NCBI GenBank assembly: GCA_040235415.1
Contig: JBECKR010000364.1
Location: forward strand, 1 to 10,840
Source of the DNA: JBECKR01 sp040235415
Lineage (GTDB): Bacteria; Acidobacteriota; Polarisedimenticolia; Polarisedimenticolales; Polarisedimenticolaceae
Direction of reading: 5' to 3'
Length of the DNA stretch: 10,840 bases
Shown here: piece after piece, positions 10,608-10,840 of the stretch
How the letters are laid out: every line of letters begins with the position of its first letter
How positions within the stretch are numbered: the first letter of the stretch is position 1
Notes under the pieces: model-generated
The model's database searches: none
Told to the model about the DNA's origin: nothing
What the model saw: only the letters and a program-made list of their open reading frames with translations
Made by a program: the position numbers and the translations under genes

Positions 10608-10840
10608 TCACGGCCGGATGCGGAACAGCACTTCGCCGTACTCCACCGGCTGACCGTTCTGCACCAGGATCTCCGTCACCTCGCCGTCGTGCTCCGACTC
10701 GATCTCGTTCATCAGTTTCATTGCTTCCACAATGCAAACTACCTGACCGACGGTAATTTTCTCGTTCAGCGAGACATACGGGTCAGCTTCGGGTGATGGC
10801 GCGGCATAGAACGTTCCCACCATCGGCGACTTAACTGCCA
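10608..10840 (-). CDS. accB: Biotin carboxyl carrier protein, C-terminal biotinyl domain (5'-truncated by window edge)
   Basis: The visible 76 residues read in frame to the right edge and begin AVKSPMVGTFYAAPSPEADP, the conserved start of the BCCP biotinyl domain. The biotin-accepting lysine is in EAMKLM (Lys codon AAA at 10716-10718); BirA attaches biotin there and AccC carboxylates it. The domain ends normally with GQPVEYGEVLFRIRP and a TGA stop. The N-terminal half of the protein and the promoter lie outside the window. accC follows 83 nt downstream, the usual accBC order. Codon use changes sharply: up to and including AMKLM (10710-10838) about 18 of 43 codons end in A or T, after it only about 2 of 33, the latter being normal for this window. 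Confidence 0.94.
   Translation of the reverse strand, partial: AVKSPMVGTFYAAPSPEADPYVSLNEKITVGQVVCIVEAMKLMNEIESEHDGEVTEILVQNGQPVEYGEVLFRIRP

Noticed and set aside
10525..10737. N-terminal extension of accC to an upstream ATG
   Set aside because: It overlaps the end of accB, is Arg/Gly-rich, and precedes the conserved FRKILIANRGE start of the family.

Overview
The window is about two-thirds G+C, and every gene I can support lies on the minus strand, so the biological reading order is right to left. It holds the end of an acetyl-CoA carboxylase pair (accB, 5'-truncated by the window edge, then accC), followed by a type IVa pilus locus in the order pilB-pilT-pilC-pilS-pilR-pilA. After these come a second, diverged pilin-like gene and the start of a polytopic membrane protein that runs off the left edge. 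From memory, this pil order is that of Myxococcus xanthus and, in large part, Geobacter. The GC content and the GspG-like pilin tails fit a Myxococcota/Desulfobacterota-like or Acidobacteriota-like bacterium. I cannot fix the phylum from the sequence alone.

Region by region (minus-strand order): 10840-10608 biotinyl domain of AccB; 10524-9139 biotin carboxylase AccC; 9138-8918 a 221-bp regulatory gap with a sigma70-like promoter, two dyads and phased TGTCA/TGACA boxes; 8917-7202 PilB extension ATPase; 7151-6024 PilT retraction ATPase; 6007-4805 PilC platform protein; 4794-3076 PilS sensor kinase; 3079-1628 PilR sigma54 activator, whose TTG start overlaps the pilS stop; 1627-1408 a 220-bp regulatory gap with a well-matched sigma54 -24/-12 promoter and an upstream element shared with the pilB gap; 1407-964 the major pilin; 963-809 a gap with a terminator-like hairpin; 808-350 the second pilin; 353-1 the N-terminal part of a membrane protein whose GTG start overlaps the second pilin's stop.

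How the parts work together: PilB and PilT drive pilus extension and retraction at the PilC platform. The membrane kinase PilS phosphorylates PilR, and PilR is expected to bind well upstream of pilA and activate sigma54 polymerase at the promoter just before pilA. An 18-bp element matching at 16 positions occurs in the same orientation upstream of both pilB and pilA. Together with its helically phased TGTCA/TGACA boxes, this suggests one regulator may control both transcription units. AccB and AccC belong to fatty-acid synthesis and look like chromosomal neighbours rather than pilus parts.

I found no mobile elements, CRISPR arrays, rRNA or tRNA genes. The known genes are well-understood families. 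The less ordinary observations are the shared regulatory element, the second pilin lacking Pro22 and coupled to a membrane protein, the dyad around the pilB promoter, and an abrupt codon-usage break inside accB.
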